A DNA stretch of 64,000 nt from Tachypleus tridentatus (GCF_004210375.1 NC_134837.1:16313798-16377797), one strand, 5' to 3'; shown: positions 44,797-59,227, numbered from the stretch's first letter. The notes: a model not told the origin generated them from the sequence alone. Program-made: numbers and translations.

Positions 44797-45690
44797 AAAA
44801 TTAATCACAATGTAGAGATTTCATTATTGTTTGCAGGTTCAGGCCAGTCTAACATTGGTTTTAATTTAGCGAATCAGCACACAATGCGTTGCTACTCGCT
44901 AAATGTCTAAGAAAGTATAAGCGTTAACGTTAGAGAACATTCCTCTGGCTTTAGTTTCGGACCTGCTTGATGTAAGCATTGAAATTTCACGGTCAACAAC
45001 AGCCTTCAGTGTAAGACCAACCATCAGAATATAGAAGATACTGTTCCAGCATATTGCGAGTTATTCGAAATAACAGTTACATTACACAGGTAACACAGTG
45101 TGACCCAGCTCTTCTGGAGTGATGAACGCACTGTTATTTAACTCTGCTTTTACCTATCCCAACTTGCACATTCTCAGGAGCAAGACCTTATAATATTAAC
45201 TAGTGGAATATTCCATCGTATTTACACACTCACCAAAAAGCTTGTAAAAATTGCGTCAAAATGCATTACCTTGTTCAAGAGACTTTTTTGTTCTTTTTCC
45301 TCTTGTCATGTCATTACCAGTGGCGACAGCGAGGCACCATATGGAGGTGAATGACTTGTCCTGCAGCATTAAATCTATTTCAGTGTTAACTTATCTCTGG
45401 AGGCATGTGTGAATGCTACTTTTTATGACGCATGACTCTGGTATCTATACGATACGTGATAATATTTGTTTTTCCGAGCTGCCCATTATGATCTAACAGA
45501 CACTCAGTAGTTTTCTTAGTTTTATCTGTTTGTCTTATCCTTAGGAGCACACCGATACATCAGCTTAAGTAACACTAGTTACAGTATAGTTTTTGTGTAA
45601 CATAAATGAAAGGATATGACTCTTAGAGACAAAACTGTTTGCATGTCTTCCACCACAACATTAACTGGTGATGAAACATGAGTTTGGTTA
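44797..45690. other. Intergenic DNA
   Basis: No gene or repeat is recognised. Confidence 0.4.
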
Positions 45691-45923
45691 GTTTTGAATT
45701 TCACGCAAAGCTACACGAGAGCTATCTGCGCTATCCAACCCTAATTTAGCAGTGTAAGACTAGATGAAAGGAAGCTAGTCATCGTTACTCACCGCCAACT
45801 CTTGGACTACTCTTTTTACCAACAAATAGTGGGTTTGATCGTTACTTTTAATGACCACACGGCTGAAAGAACGAGAATGTTTGGTGTGACGGGGATTCGA
45901 ACCCGGGACTCTCGGATTACAAA
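45691..45923 (-). mobile_element. SINE1, head-truncated
   Basis: A reverse copy from AGTTTTGAATTTCACGC to CGGGACTCTCGGATTACAAA. The last about 40 bp of the head are missing. Confidence 0.92.
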
Positions 45924-48123
45924 ACCAAACTTTTATTTCAGTGAATATAATTTGATTGTCCACATACACCCTAGTAGTTGGATAATTAGAGATACTTCAT
46001 CTTCTCGTGAACTCTAAATGAGCTATCGTTGCTTTCCACCAGTTTTGTTTGTTTTAAAGTCATAGCTGGAGGATTAAGAGGCATAGCCATTACTGTTGTT
46101 TAAAACAAACTTATCTCGTTTTTACGGTAATTTTCGTTTTAACGAATTTATCTGTGGTCAGTATGGAAACAATAGTTTATTAAAATAATTAATAATTGTA
46201 AACAACTTATTCATCGAGGCTGTATTTAATAAAAACATCACAAATAAGTCCTTATTTTAATACAACTTAGAGCATACAGCGATATGTAATGGAAGAACAC
46301 AGTAGCCCATAAGCAACATGAGATAAGCTTTACGTATTCTAGAATCGCGTTCAAACGAAAAATAACGAAGGTCAAAGCGCTAGTAACACTACAATAACAA
46401 TCGTTTAGAGAGTCACAGTTTTTGCATTCTAAGTTGTATTAATAAGACCGTAATTAACAAACATCAAAACATTTTTTATTTTGTGAAATCAGGATGCATT
46501 TATTTGAAAATGTTGAAATTATAATCCACAGTGTACTTAAATTTTGCAGGTGAGACCTGGATCCATTTAGTTGGTGTTGTTACGATGGTAGTTTAGCAAC
46601 GTTTTGAATATCAGATAGTCCTCTAAGATCAAAATTGTTTTGTGATAACCAGCCAGAAGTTTCAGTACTGTCAAATAATTCAGTCTCTTTCAGGAATAGA
46701 ATCCATATAGGGTATTTGGGTTATACCGATGAGTTTTGACCTCTAAATACACCGATGACATCAGATCATGTCTAGACACACAGTTCACTGTATTTTTTCT
46801 AAAAAAGTAGTAATGTTTGTGTTCCTCTGATTGGCTTAGAACCTTTATAGATGATATACAATGTTAGATTTATGTGCACACTTTAACATTTATAAATCAA
46901 GAAACCTCTGTCGAAGGGCAACTTTATCTAAACACTGTCATACCATTAGTTTTTGTAGCTGTTTAAGCGTGGTTCGTGTACTTTATAATTTAGATTTCTC
47001 CTACTAGGGCAAATGTTAATAATGGGATTAGTGATTACGTTTCATATAATGTAGTTAACTATAGTAGAGAATTCGAATCCCACATGCTAGGAATCTTCTT
47101 TAGATTTTATTTCAAACAAGGAGGTTAAACATTGTAAATACGGTACATTATAGAACATTATTACCAAGCAACACTCCTATATAAAATGAAAACACACATC
47201 TGTTAGGATAACTGAGAAATAGAAACACATACACAAACAAATATGATATGTTCGTCCATTGATTAATGAATGTAGAGTGCTGTAGATATATTTACCCGTC
47301 CATAAATTAGGCCTTACTAAGTATGACGAAGCAGCCACACAAAAAAAAAATATTACTATTTATTGCCGTGAATAACATTCGTCAACTAAACTTAATCACA
47401 CAAGTACGTACGTGTAAGCAATAACTGGTAACTACGTAAAGAGTGTCAACTGCGTGAAGTCCGTTCCAAAATAAGTTCAAGATTTCTTAAATAATTCTTC
47501 ATTGTATGTGATCACAAAACACGATTGTTCTCGAAGCTTATTAAGGCAACGAGTTAACTTATTTCACATAACTAATTTCCGAGATCAATTTATTTCCTTG
47601 TCTAATTTTGAATACAAGTTTTACACGATCAGAATTCATAAGGAAGAGCTTGGAGGCCATCTTCTTAGCTGAAAAGGACAAAAACACAAACAAATAAACT
47701 GCATAGTTTGAGACTGAATCCATTGGTGAACATATATAACAAAGACAGTACGTTTTTAAACATCTAATTTGTGTTCGTTGTTTAAAGTAAGTAAAAACGG
47801 TTGTGTGCTACAAAAGTTGTTAAATTATACCCTTGAAGTTATTAATGATTATTTAAGTATAGGGAAAACTTCTGTACGTTATGAGATGCGGTGTAGCGGC
47901 TCACAAAAGGGCACCTAATGTGTTTTTATATTTTTCAAATAGAAACTTTTAGTTCGTAGCTACACAATGTTTTGGCCGATCTTAGTTCGTATTACAATTC
48001 TGAAACCTGGAAGTCAAACCCCCTTTCGAATAATGTATTTTACCACGGCCAAGGTCTCTAGGATTAATTTATTGACATCCTGGCTAAAAGAATTTCAATT
48101 TGAGGGTTAGCTGGTATAGACCG
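45924..48123. other. AT-rich intergenic DNA
   Basis: No gene or repeat is recognised over these 2.2 kb. Confidence 0.35.
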
Positions 48124-48172
48124 TGACACACACACACATATATATATATAAATACATATATCACACACACTA
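48124..48172. repeat. CA/TA microsatellite
   Basis: CACACACACACATATATATA is followed by a second short CACACACAC run. Confidence 0.92.
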
Positions 48173-48585
48173 TGCATGATATTACTGACGTACAAAAATA
48201 TAGCTAATAAAAAAAAGAAAAGATCTCCGATTAATTTACTCTAATTTTGCTTTAAACATTTAAATTTTTGCGACTATCGAAAATTCCGTCACGTTTAGTT
48301 ATGACATACTGCTATTTAGAGTTGTTTTTGAACAACTTTGATCCAACGTTAGGACTTTGAAGTTTTTGTGGCTGAAAAAGTAGATATTTTAGAAAATTTC
48401 ACGTTGATTTCAAACAATTTTGATTTACAGAGAATAAAATACGCCGAAAAAGAAAAAAAAAGCATTGAAATTGACTGATCTTTGCTTCTTTGAACAAAAC
48501 TTGCGATAGACGTTTGGTTCACACAACAAATTCTATGCGGGAACGTTTTGATGGTGCGCGTTTCATCAAAATTATTTGCTGGATT

Positions 48586-49269
48586 TATACTCTTCAAAAA
48601 AAGAAACGCAAAAGGGATATTTTTGTTATTTTAAAGAAAAATATATGTAATAACGTTACAAGCTCAGAGTATGTGATGTTACACGTGTTAAGGCACTGAT
48701 TGTCAGACTGTATCAGACCGTACGCAACCGTCTACGAGATTCTTAGGCCCCATGTGTAATCCATCATGGTGAACGTCAACGACGTTTTTCAACATGACAA
48801 CGCCCGTCCTCACACAGCCCGACTCACCACTGTCTTCTTGAGACACCACAACATCAACGTTCTTTCCTGGCCCTCCAGATCACCCGATTTAAACCCCATC
48901 GAACATCTTTGGGACGAGTTGGACCGACGTCTGCGACGGCGACAACCTCAACCGCAGCCTCTACTTTAGCTTGCAGTAGCTTTGCAGGCTGAGTGGACAG
49001 CCATTCCACAGAATGTGATTCGTCATCTCATCGCTTCCATGGGCAGGAGATGCCAAGCAGTTATTGATGCTCACGGGGAGCATACTCGTTATTGACGTTG
49101 AGTGATGTTAAACTTCACCAAGTGAGCGTGGACTTCACCTTTGCAGACTTTGGATGTTCAGCAGTGAATGTGCAAAGTTTCACACAAGTCACACAGAACT
49201 ACCCGGAATCAACTTGTTAATAATGTGTCTCATATTTTGCTTTTTGCGTTTCCTTTTTTGAAGAGTATA
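48586..49269 (+). mobile_element. Tc1-like element, second family, doubly deleted copy
   Basis: The ends TATACTCTTCAAAAAAAG and its complement (TTTTTTGAAGAGTATA) form the terminal inverted repeats. The copy is 684 bp and matches the 1164-bp copy at 61219-62382, except that 480 bp (from about 61343 to 61823 there) are missing. The junction GATTGTCAGACTGTATCAGACC has CAGAC on both sides, which suggests deletion at a short repeat. Confidence 0.93.
48766..49092 (+). pseudogene. Tc1-like transposase, C-terminal remnant
   Basis: The frame from [18 protein letters not shown] to LDRRLRRR keeps the second catalytic Asp (HDNARPHTA) and the Glu ([17 protein letters not shown]), 34 residues apart. The N-terminal DNA-binding part and the first Asp are gone. 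A TAG at about 48967 ends the frame. The conserved tail AEWTAIPQNVIRHLI is readable beyond it. Confidence 0.9.
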
Positions 49270-49569
49270 CATATATATCATACAGCAAAGTCTGTAATGG
49301 ATTATTATTTTATACAACGAAGTTATAATAAATTTTTGATTCACGCATCAAAACATTTGAAAAGGCTTTCTTTTTATACAAGAAGACTTGTAATGAATAT
49401 TTATTTTTTATGATACAATTTATGATGGATCTACGTTTGACACAATAAAATTCTCTTGTACCACATTTTATTAGTAACATAGTTACAGATACAGCACTAG
49501 AAACACATAAACGTATACTACTTACATTCTAGATAATTGGTCCCTTGTGTTGCGTATCCTTCACTAACC
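49270..49569. other. Probable 3' untranslated and flanking DNA of the receptor-like gene
   Basis: Lies downstream of the stop codon of the minus-strand gene. AT-rich with an AATAAA-like motif on the minus strand (CTAATAAAATGTGG near 49470), about 100 bp after the stop, which could serve as polyadenylation signal. Confidence 0.4.
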
Positions 49570-49761
49570 CTAAACTGCACTTTCTCGTCTACCACCAGTC
49601 ATTAATGGTGTTTCGCATGACGTGGTACAGTCATCGTCCTCTGTATCTTGTAGCTGACCTTTGATAGTGGCGTACTCTGTCGGCGGTTCCGGCTGCCTAA
49701 CGGCTGAAGAACATTGGCCAATTCTAGGCAGAGCCAACTCAGCATATGTCACGCCCTCAGG
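49570..49761 (-). CDS. IgSF receptor-like gene, last exon (ITIM-like tail)
   Basis: On the minus strand, acceptor ACGTTTCGTAG precedes 63 codons and a TAG at 49572-49570. The exon starts in phase 0 with PEGVTYAELALPRI, continues to QPEPPTEYATIKGQ, and ends in the acidic DTEDDD with the C terminus GGRRESAV. VTYAEL and TEYATI both fit the ITIM-type pattern (hydrophobic or Thr-x-Tyr-x-x-Leu/Ile) of cytoplasmic tyrosine motifs. TYAELxLP with a following PTxYATI is, as I recall, typical of tails of arthropod Sidestep- or nephrin-like adhesion receptors. The base composition (about 50% GC) stands out from the surroundings. Family naming is tentative; the coding call is firm together with the two upstream exons. 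Confidence 0.72.
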   Translation of the reverse strand, partial: PEGVTYAELALPRIGQCSSAVRQPEPPTEYATIKGQLQDTEDDDCTTSCETPLMTGGRRESAV

Positions 49762-50302
49762 CTACGAAACGTATAATTAATTTAATATATCTCCTTAATT
49801 TGCTCTATTGAAATACACATTAACAGCATATGTAAATTGAATTATGACAACGGTTAGACTACTTTGTACTGGTACACTTTTAATCAGCTACCTAAAACAA
49901 ATTTAATAAGTTTTTAATAAGTGATAAGTATTACTTTAAGAAAGGACTGAAATTATAATAGAATATATTTTTAGACGTAGTAATATTTCATTCAGCAGTT
50001 TTTAGATTTTTTTATTTAAGACAAAACTTTATTCTCATGTGTTGTTTACTTAATTAATTTATGACAAACAAACTTCAGATTGATTAAGGACTCTGGTGAT
50101 CAAAAACGTCACATAAAAAAAAATTGTTTTAAAACGTGACGTGTTCAGGTAGTGAGCTTCAAAACGTGTACAGCCAAACATTTTACGTGATTGCTTGGGG
50201 ACTGCTAAAACTTTATTACTTTAGCTTTCTACAAATAAAACGCTTGAATTAGATTTTGAGTTCGCAATAGCCCTAAAATCGAGACACGCGGGTAAATAGC
50301 AC
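49762..50302. other. Intron end, AT-rich
   Basis: The acceptor side of the last intron of the receptor-like gene. Nothing else is visible before the satellite starts. Confidence 0.45.
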
Positions 50303-53300
50303 ACTGGTGATATGGAACACAGACACTGTACATTACGTAGTCAAGAGATGTTTAAACAGCATAACGGTGATATGAAACATAGACACTGTACATTACGTAG
50401 TCAAGAGATGTTTAAACAGCATAACGGTGATATGGAACATAGACACTGTACATCACGTAGTCAAGGAATGTTTAAACAGCATAACGGTGATATGGAACAT
50501 AGACACTGTACATTACGTAGTCAAGGGATGTTTAACCAGCATAACGGAGATATGGAACATAGACACTGAACATTACGTAGTCAAGGGATGTTTAAACAGC
50601 ATAACGGTGATATGAAACAGACACTCTACATTACGTAGTCAAGGGATGTTTAAACAGCATAACGGAGATATGGAACATAGACACTGTACATTACGTAGTC
50701 AAGGAATGTTTAACCAGCATAACGGTGATATGGAACATAGACACTGTACATTACGTAGTCAAGGAATGTTTAAACAGCATAACGGTGATATGGAACATAA
50801 ACACTGTACATTACGTAGTCAAGGAATGTTTGAACAGCATAACGGTGATATGGAACATAGACACTGTACATCACGTAGTGAAGAAATGTTTGAACAGCAT
50901 AACGGTGATATGGAACATAGAAACTGTACATTACGTAGTCAAGGGATGTTTAAACAGCATAGTGAAGATATGGAACACAGACACTGTAATTTACGTAGTC
51001 AAGGAATGCTTAACCAGCATAACGGAGATATGGAACATAGACACTGTACATTACGTAGTCAAGGAATGTTTAAACAGCATAACGGAGATATGGAACATAG
51101 ACACTGTATATTACGTAGTCAAGGGATGTTTAACTAGCATAACGGTGATATGGAACATAGACACTGTACATTACGTAGTCAAGGAATGTTTAAACAGCAT
51201 AACGGTGATATGAAACAGACACTCTACATTACGTAGTCAAGGAATGTTTAAACAGCATAACGGTGATATGGAACATAGACACTGTACATTACGTAGTCAA
51301 GGGATGTTTAAACAGCATAACGGTGATATGAAACAGACACTCTACATTACGTAGACAAGGGATGTTTAAACAGCATAACGGAGATATGGAACATAGACAC
51401 TGTACATTACGTAGTCAAGGGATGTTTAAACAGCATAACGGAGATATGGAACATAGACACTGTATATTACGTAGTCAAGGGATGTTTAACTAGCATAACG
51501 GTGATATGGAACATAGACACTGTACATTACGTAGTCAAGGAATGTTTAAACAGCATAACGGTGATATGAAACAGACACTCTACATTACGTAGTCAAGGAA
51601 TGTTTAACCAGCATAACGGAGATATGGAACATAGACACTGAACATTACGTAGTCAAGGGATGTTTAAACAGCATAACGGTGATATGAAACAGACACTCTA
51701 CATTACGTAGTCAAGGGATGTTTAAACAGCATAACGGAGATATGAAACATAGACACTGTACATTACGTAGTCAAGGAATGTTTAACCAGCATAACGGTGA
51801 TATGGAACATAGACACTGTACATTACGTAGTCAAGGAATGTTTAAACAGCATAACGGTGATATGGAACATAAACACTGTACATTACGTAGTCAAGGAATG
51901 TTTGAACAGCATAACGGTGATATGGAACATAGACACTGTACATCACGTAGTCAAGGAATGTTTGAACAGCATAACGGTGATATGGAACATAGAAACTGTA
52001 CATTACGTAGTCAAGGGATGTTTAAACAGCATAGTGGAGATATGGAACACAGACACTGTACATTACGTAGTCAAGGAATGCTTAACCAGCATAACGGAGA
52101 TATGGAACATAGACACTGTACATTACGTAGTCAAGGAATGTTTAAACAGCATAACGGAGATATGGAACATAGACACTGTATATTACGTAGTCAAGGGATG
52201 TTTAACTACCATAACGGTGATATGGAACATAGACACTGTACATTACGTAGTCAAGGGATGTTTAAACAGCATAACGGTGATATGAAACAGACACTCTACA
52301 TTACGTAGACAAGGGATGTTTAAACAGCATAACGGAGATATGGAACATAGACACTGTACATTACGTAGTCAAGGGATGTTTAAACAGCATAACGGAGATA
52401 TGGAACATAGACACTGTATATTACGTAGTCAAGGGATGTTTAACTAGCATAACGGTGATATGGAACATAGACACTGTACATTACGTAGTCAAGGAATGTT
52501 TAAACAGCATAACGGTGATATGAAACAGACACTCTACATTACGTAGTCAAGGAATGTTTAAACAGCATAACGGTGATATGGAACATAGACACTGTACATT
52601 ACGTAGTCAAGGGATGTTTAAACAGCATAACGGTGATATGAAACAGACACTCTACATTACGTAGACAAGGGATGTTTAAACAGCATAACGGAGATATGGA
52701 ACATAGACACTGTACATTACGTAGTCAAGGGATGTTTAAACAGCATAACGGAGATATGGAACATAGACACTGTACATTACGTAGTCAAGGGATGTTTAAC
52801 CAACATAACGGTGATATGGAACATAGACACTGTACATTACGTAGTCAAGGGATGTTTAAACAGCATAACGGAGATATGGAATATAGACACTGTACATTAC
52901 GTAGTCAAGGAATGTTTAAACAGCATAACGGTGATATGGAACATAGACACTGTACATTACGTAGTCAAGGGATGTTTAAACAGCATAACGGAGATATGGA
53001 ACATAGACACTGTACATTACGTAGTCAAGGAATGTTTAATCAACATAACGGAGATATGGAACATAGACACTGTATATTACGTAGTCAAGGGATGTTTAAC
53101 TAGCATAACGGTGATATGAAACATAGACACTGTACATTACGTAGTCAAGGAATGTTTAAACAGCATAACGGTGATATGAAACAGACACTCTACATTACGT
53201 AGTCAAGGAATGTTTAAACAGCATAACGGTGATATGGAACATAGACACTGTACATTACGTAGTCAAGGGATGTTTAAACAGCATAACGGTGATATGAAAC

Positions 53301-56300
53301 AGACACTCTACATTACGTAGACAAGGGATGTTTAAACAGCATAACGGAGATATGGAACATAGACACTGTACATTACGTAGTCAAGGGATGTTTAAACAGC
53401 ATAACGGAGATATGGAACATAGACACTGTACATTACGTAGTCAAGGGATGTTTAACCAACATAACGGTGATATGGAACATAGACACTGTACATTACGTAG
53501 TCAAGGGATGTTTAAACAGCATAACGGAGATATGGAATATAGACACTGTACATTACGTAGTCAAGGAATGTTTAAACAGCATAACGGTGATATGGAACAT
53601 AGACACTGTACATTACGTAGTCAAGGGATGTTTAAACAGCATAACGGAGATATGGAACATAGACACTGTACATTACGTAGTCAAGGAATGTTTAATCAAC
53701 ATAACGGTGATATGGAATATAGACACTGTACATTACGTAGTCATGGAATGTTTAACCAACATAACGGTGATATGGAACATAGACACTGTACATTACGTAG
53801 TCATGGGATGTTTAAACAGCATAACGGTGATATGGAACATAGACACTGTACATTACGTAGTCAAGGAATGTTTAAACAGCATAACGGTGATATGGAACAT
53901 AAACACTGTACATTACGTAGTCAAGGAATGTTTGAACAGCATAACGGTGATATGGAACATAGACACTGTACATCACGTAGTCAAGGAATGTTTGAACAGC
54001 ATAACGGTGATATGGAACATAGAAACTGTACATTACGTAGTCAAGGGATGTTTAAACAGCATAGTGGAGATATGGAACACAGACACTGTACATTACGTAG
54101 TCAAGGAATGCTTAACCAGCATAACGGAGATATGGAACATAGACACTGTACATTACGTAGTCAAGGGATGTTTAACCAGCATAACGGTGATATGAAACAG
54201 ACACTGTACATTACGTAGTCAAGGGATGTTTAAACAGCATAACGGAGATATGGAACATAGACACTGTACATTACGTAGTCAAGGGATGTTTAACCAACAT
54301 AACGGTGATATGGAACATAGACACTGTACATTACGTAGTCAAGGGATGTTTAAACAGCATAACGGTGATATGGAACAGACCCTGTACATTACATCGTCAA
54401 AGGAATGTTTAAACAGCATAGTGGAGATATGGAATATAGACACTGTACATTACGTAGTCAATGAATGTTTAAACAGCATAACTGTGATATGGAACATAGA
54501 CCCTGTATATTACATAGTCAATAAATATTTAAATAGCATAACTGTGATATGGAACATAGACACTGTACATTACGTAGTCAAGGAATGTTTAAACAGCATA
54601 ACGGTGATATGAAACATAGACCCTGTATATTACATAGTCAATAAATATTTAAATAGCATAACTGTGATATGGAACATAGACACTGTACATTACGTAGTCA
54701 AGGAATGTTTAAACAGCATAGTGGAGATATGGAATATAGACACTGTACATTACGTAGTCAAGGAATGTTTAAACAGCATAACGGAGATATGGAACATAGA
54801 CACTGTACATTACGTAGTCAAGGAATGTTTAACCAGCATAACGGTGATATGGAACATAGACACTGTACATTACGTAGTCAAGGAATGTTTAAACAGCATA
54901 ACGGTGATATGGAACATAAACACTGTACATTACGTAGTCAAGGAATGTTTGAACAGCATAACGGTGATATGGAACATAGACACTGTACATCACGTAGTGA
55001 AGAAATGTTTGAACAGCATAACGGTGATATGGAACATAGAAACTGTACATTACGTAGTCAAGGGATGTTTAAACAGCATAGTGAAGATATGGAACACAGA
55101 CACTGTAATTTACGTAGTCAAGGAATGCTTAACCAGCATAACGGAGATATGGAACATAGACACTGTACATTACGTAGTCAAGGAATGTTTAAACAGCATA
55201 ACGGAGATATGGAACATAGACACTGTATATTACGTAGTCAAGGGATGTTTAACTAGCATAACGGTGATATGGAACATAGACACTGTACATTACGTAGTCA
55301 AGGAATGTTTAAACAGCATAACGGTGATATGAAACAGACACTCTACATTACGTAGTCAAGGAATGTTTAAACAGCATAACGGTGATATGGAACATAGACA
55401 CTGTACATTACGTAGTCAAGGGATGTTTAAACAGCATAACGGTGATATGAAACAGACACTCTACATTACGTAGACAAGGGATGTTTAAACAGCATAACGG
55501 AGATATGGAACATAGACACTGTACATTACGTAGTCAAGGGATGTTTAAACAGCATAACGGAGATATGGAACATAGACACTGTATATTACGTAGTCAAGGG
55601 ATGTTTAACTAGCATAACGGTGATATGGAACATAGACACTGTACATTACGTAGTCAAGGAATGTTTAAACAGCATAACGGTGATATGAAACAGACACTCT
55701 ACATTACGTAGTCAAGGAATGTTTAACCAGCATAACGGAGATATGGAACATAGACACTGAACATTACGTAGTCAAGGGATGTTTAAACAGCATAACGGTG
55801 ATATGAAACAGACACTCTACATTACGTAGTCAAGGGATGTTTAAACAGCATAACGGAGATATGAAACATAGACACTGTACATTACGTAGTCAAGGAATGT
55901 TTAACCAGCATAACGGTGATATGGAACATAGACACTGTACATTACGTAGTCAAGGAATGTTTAAACAGCATAACGGTGATATGGAACATAAACACTGTAC
56001 ATTACGTAGTCAAGGAATGTTTGAACAGCATAACGGTGATATGGAACATAGACACTGTACATCACGTAGTCAAGGAATGTTTGAACAGCATAACGGTGAT
56101 ATGGAACATAGAAACTGTACATTACGTAGTCAAGGGATGTTTAAACAGCATAGTGGAGATATGGAACACAGACACTGTACATTACGTAGTCAAGGAATGC
56201 TTAACCAGCATAACGGAGATATGGAACATAGACACTGTACATTACGTAGTCAAGGAATGTTTAAACAGCATAACGGAGATATGGAACATAGACACTGTAT

Positions 56301-58990
56301 ATTACGTAGTCAAGGGATGTTTAACTACCATAACGGTGATATGGAACATAGACACTGTACATTACGTAGTCAAGGGATGTTTAAACAGCATAACGGTGAT
56401 ATGAAACAGACACTCTACATTACGTAGACAAGGGATGTTTAAACAGCATAACGGAGATATGGAACATAGACACTGTACATTACGTAGTCAAGGGATGTTT
56501 AAACAGCATAACGGAGATATGGAACATAGACACTGTATATTACGTAGTCAAGGGATGTTTAACTAGCATAACGGTGATATGGAACATAGACACTGTACAT
56601 TACGTAGTCAAGGAATGTTTAAACAGCATAACGGTGATATGAAACAGACACTCTACATTACGTAGACAAGGGATGTTTAAACAGCATAACGGAGATATGG
56701 AACATAGACACTGTACATTACGTAGTCAAGGGATGTTTAAACAGCATAACGGAGATATGGAACATAGACACTGTACATTACGTAGTCAAGGGATGTTTAA
56801 CCAACATAACGGTGATATGGAACATAGACACTGTACATTACGTAGTCAAGGGATGTTTAAACAGCATAACGGAGATATGGAATATAGACACTGTACATTA
56901 CGTAGTCAAGGAATGTTTAAACAGCATAACGGTGATATGGAACATAGACACTGTACATTACGTAGTCAAGGGATGTTTAAACAGCATAACGGAGATATGG
57001 AACATAGACACTGTACATTACGTAGTCAAGGAATGTTTAATCAACATAACGGAGATATGGAACATAGACACTGTATATTACGTAGTCAAGGGATGTTTAA
57101 CTAGCATAACGGTGATATGAAACATAGACACTGTACATTACGTAGTCAAGGAATGTTTAAACAGCATAACGGTGATATGAAACAGACACTCTACATTACG
57201 TAGTCAAGGAATGTTTAAACAGCATAACGGTGATATGGAACATAGACACTGTACATTACGTAGTCAAGGGATGTTTAAACAGCATAACGGTGATATGAAA
57301 CAGACACTCTACATTACGTAGACAAGGGATGTTTAAACAGCATAACGGAGATATGGAACATAGACACTGTACATTACGTAGTCAAGGGATGTTTAAACAG
57401 CATAACGGAGATATGGAACATAGACACTGTACATTACGTAGTCAAGGGATGTTTAACCAACATAACGGTGATATGGAACATAGACACTGTACATTACGTA
57501 GTCAAGGGATGTTTAAACAGCATAACGGAGATATGGAATATAGACACTGTACATTACGTAGTCAAGGAATGTTTAAACAGCATAACGGTGATATGGAACA
57601 TAGACACTGTACATTACGTAGTCAAGGGATGTTTAAACAGCATAACGGAGATATGGAACATAGACACTGTACATTACGTAGTCAAGGAATGTTTAATCAA
57701 CATAACGGTGATATGGAATATAGACACTGTACATTACGTAGTCATGGAATGTTTAACCAACATAACGGTGATATGGAACATAGACACTGTACATTACGTA
57801 GTCATGGGATGTTTAAACAGCATAACGGTGATATGGAACATAGACACTGTACATTACGTAGTCAAGGAATGTTTAAACAGCATAACGGTGATATGGAACA
57901 TAAACACTGTACATTACGTAGTCAAGGAATGTTTGAACAGCATAACGGTGATATGGAACATAGACACTGTACATCACGTAGTCAAGGAATGTTTGAACAG
58001 CATAACGGTGATATGGAACATAGAAACTGTACATTACGTAGTCAAGGGATGTTTAAACAGCATAGTGGAGATATGGAACACAGACACTGTACATTACGTA
58101 GTCAAGGAATGCTTAACCAGCATAACGGAGATATGGAACATAGACACTGTACATTACGTAGTCAAGGGATGTTTAACCAGCATAACGGTGATATGAAACA
58201 GACACTGTACATTACGTAGTCAAGGGATGTTTAAACAGCATAACGGAGATATGGAACATAGACACTGTACATTACGTAGTCAAGGGATGTTTAACCAACA
58301 TAACGGTGATATGGAACATAGACACTGTACATTACGTAGTCAAGGGATGTTTAAACAGCATAACGGTGATATGGAACAGACCCTGTACATTACATCGTCA
58401 AAGGAATGTTTAAACAGCATAGTGGAGATATGGAATATAGACACTGTACATTACGTAGTCAATGAATGTTTAAACAGCATAACTGTGATATGGAACATAG
58501 ACCCTGTATATTACATAGTCAATAAATATTTAAATAGCATAACTGTGATATGGAACATAGACACTGTACATTACGTAGTCAAGGAATGTTTAAACAGCAT
58601 AACGGTGATATGAAACATAGACCCTGTATATTACATAGTCAATAAATATTTAAATAGCATAACTGTGATATGGAACATAGACACTGTACATTACGTAGTC
58701 AAGGAATGTTTAAACAGCATAGTGGAGATATGGAATATAGACACTGTACATTACGTAGTCAAGGAATGTTTAAACAGCATAACTGTGATATGGAACATAG
58801 ACCCTGTATATTACATAGTCAATAAATATTTAAATAGCATAACTGTGATATGGAATATAGACACTGTACATTACGTAGTCAAGGAATGTTCAAACAGCAT
58901 AACGGAGATATGGAATATAGACACTGTACATTACGTAGTCAAGGAATGTTTAAACAGCATAGTGGAGATATGGAATATAGACACTGTGCC
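50303..58990. repeat. 60-bp satellite array, about 145 copies, with 4-kb higher-order duplication
   Basis: The unit contains GGATGTTTAAACAGCATAAC, GGTGATATGGAACATAGACA and CTGTACATTACGTAGTCAAG. Most units are exactly 60 bp. A recurrent 58-bp variant (ATGAAACAGACACTCTACAT) changes the reading frame. The sequences 51718-54612 and 55837-58613 repeat each other variant by variant, with an offset of 4119 bp and, after loss of one 60- plus one 58-bp unit, 4001 bp. Smaller repeats inside have offsets of about 656 and 1072 bp. Each unit holds the palindromes GTTTAAAC and TACGTA. It fills the last intron of the receptor-like gene. Confidence 0.97.
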
Positions 58991-59039
58991 TGACCAAGTT
59001 ATCAAATCAAAGCCATTATTCCTATGTATTCACACTCAC

Positions 59040-59227
59040 ACTAGTTCGTCTTGGACTTCTGTTTGACAAATTCATGCCACTTAGATGACTAGTACAAAGA
59101 CTTTCAGTCCTTTCCACGGGTGAACGAATTGGACAAGAAGTGTTGTAACTAGTATCTGACATCAACTGACCGGTATAACATGACTGTACGATACAGTTCA
59201 GTTGAAAATAACGATCTTCAGAGTAAT
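59040..59227 (-). CDS. IgSF receptor-like gene, penultimate exon (cytoplasmic tail)
   Basis: On the minus strand, acceptor GTTGTTTATTACAG and donor AGT|GTGAGTGTG bound 188 bases. The exon begins with two bases of a split codon (phase 1) and ends in phase 0. It reads YSEDRYFQLNCIVQSCYTGQ, continues with SDTSYNTSCPIRSPVERTES and ends NRSPRRTS. The phases match both the exon at 62853 (split codon gives Asp) and the last exon at 49761. Composition is hydrophilic, Ser- and Tyr-rich, without a membrane segment, as expected for a signalling tail. The donor lies only about 50 bp from the edge of the large satellite array. Confidence 0.65.

Noticed and set aside
50303-58990. A CRISPR-like array (regular repeats)
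   Set aside because: There are no unique spacers between repeats; units are contiguous 60-bp satellite monomers in a eukaryotic intron.
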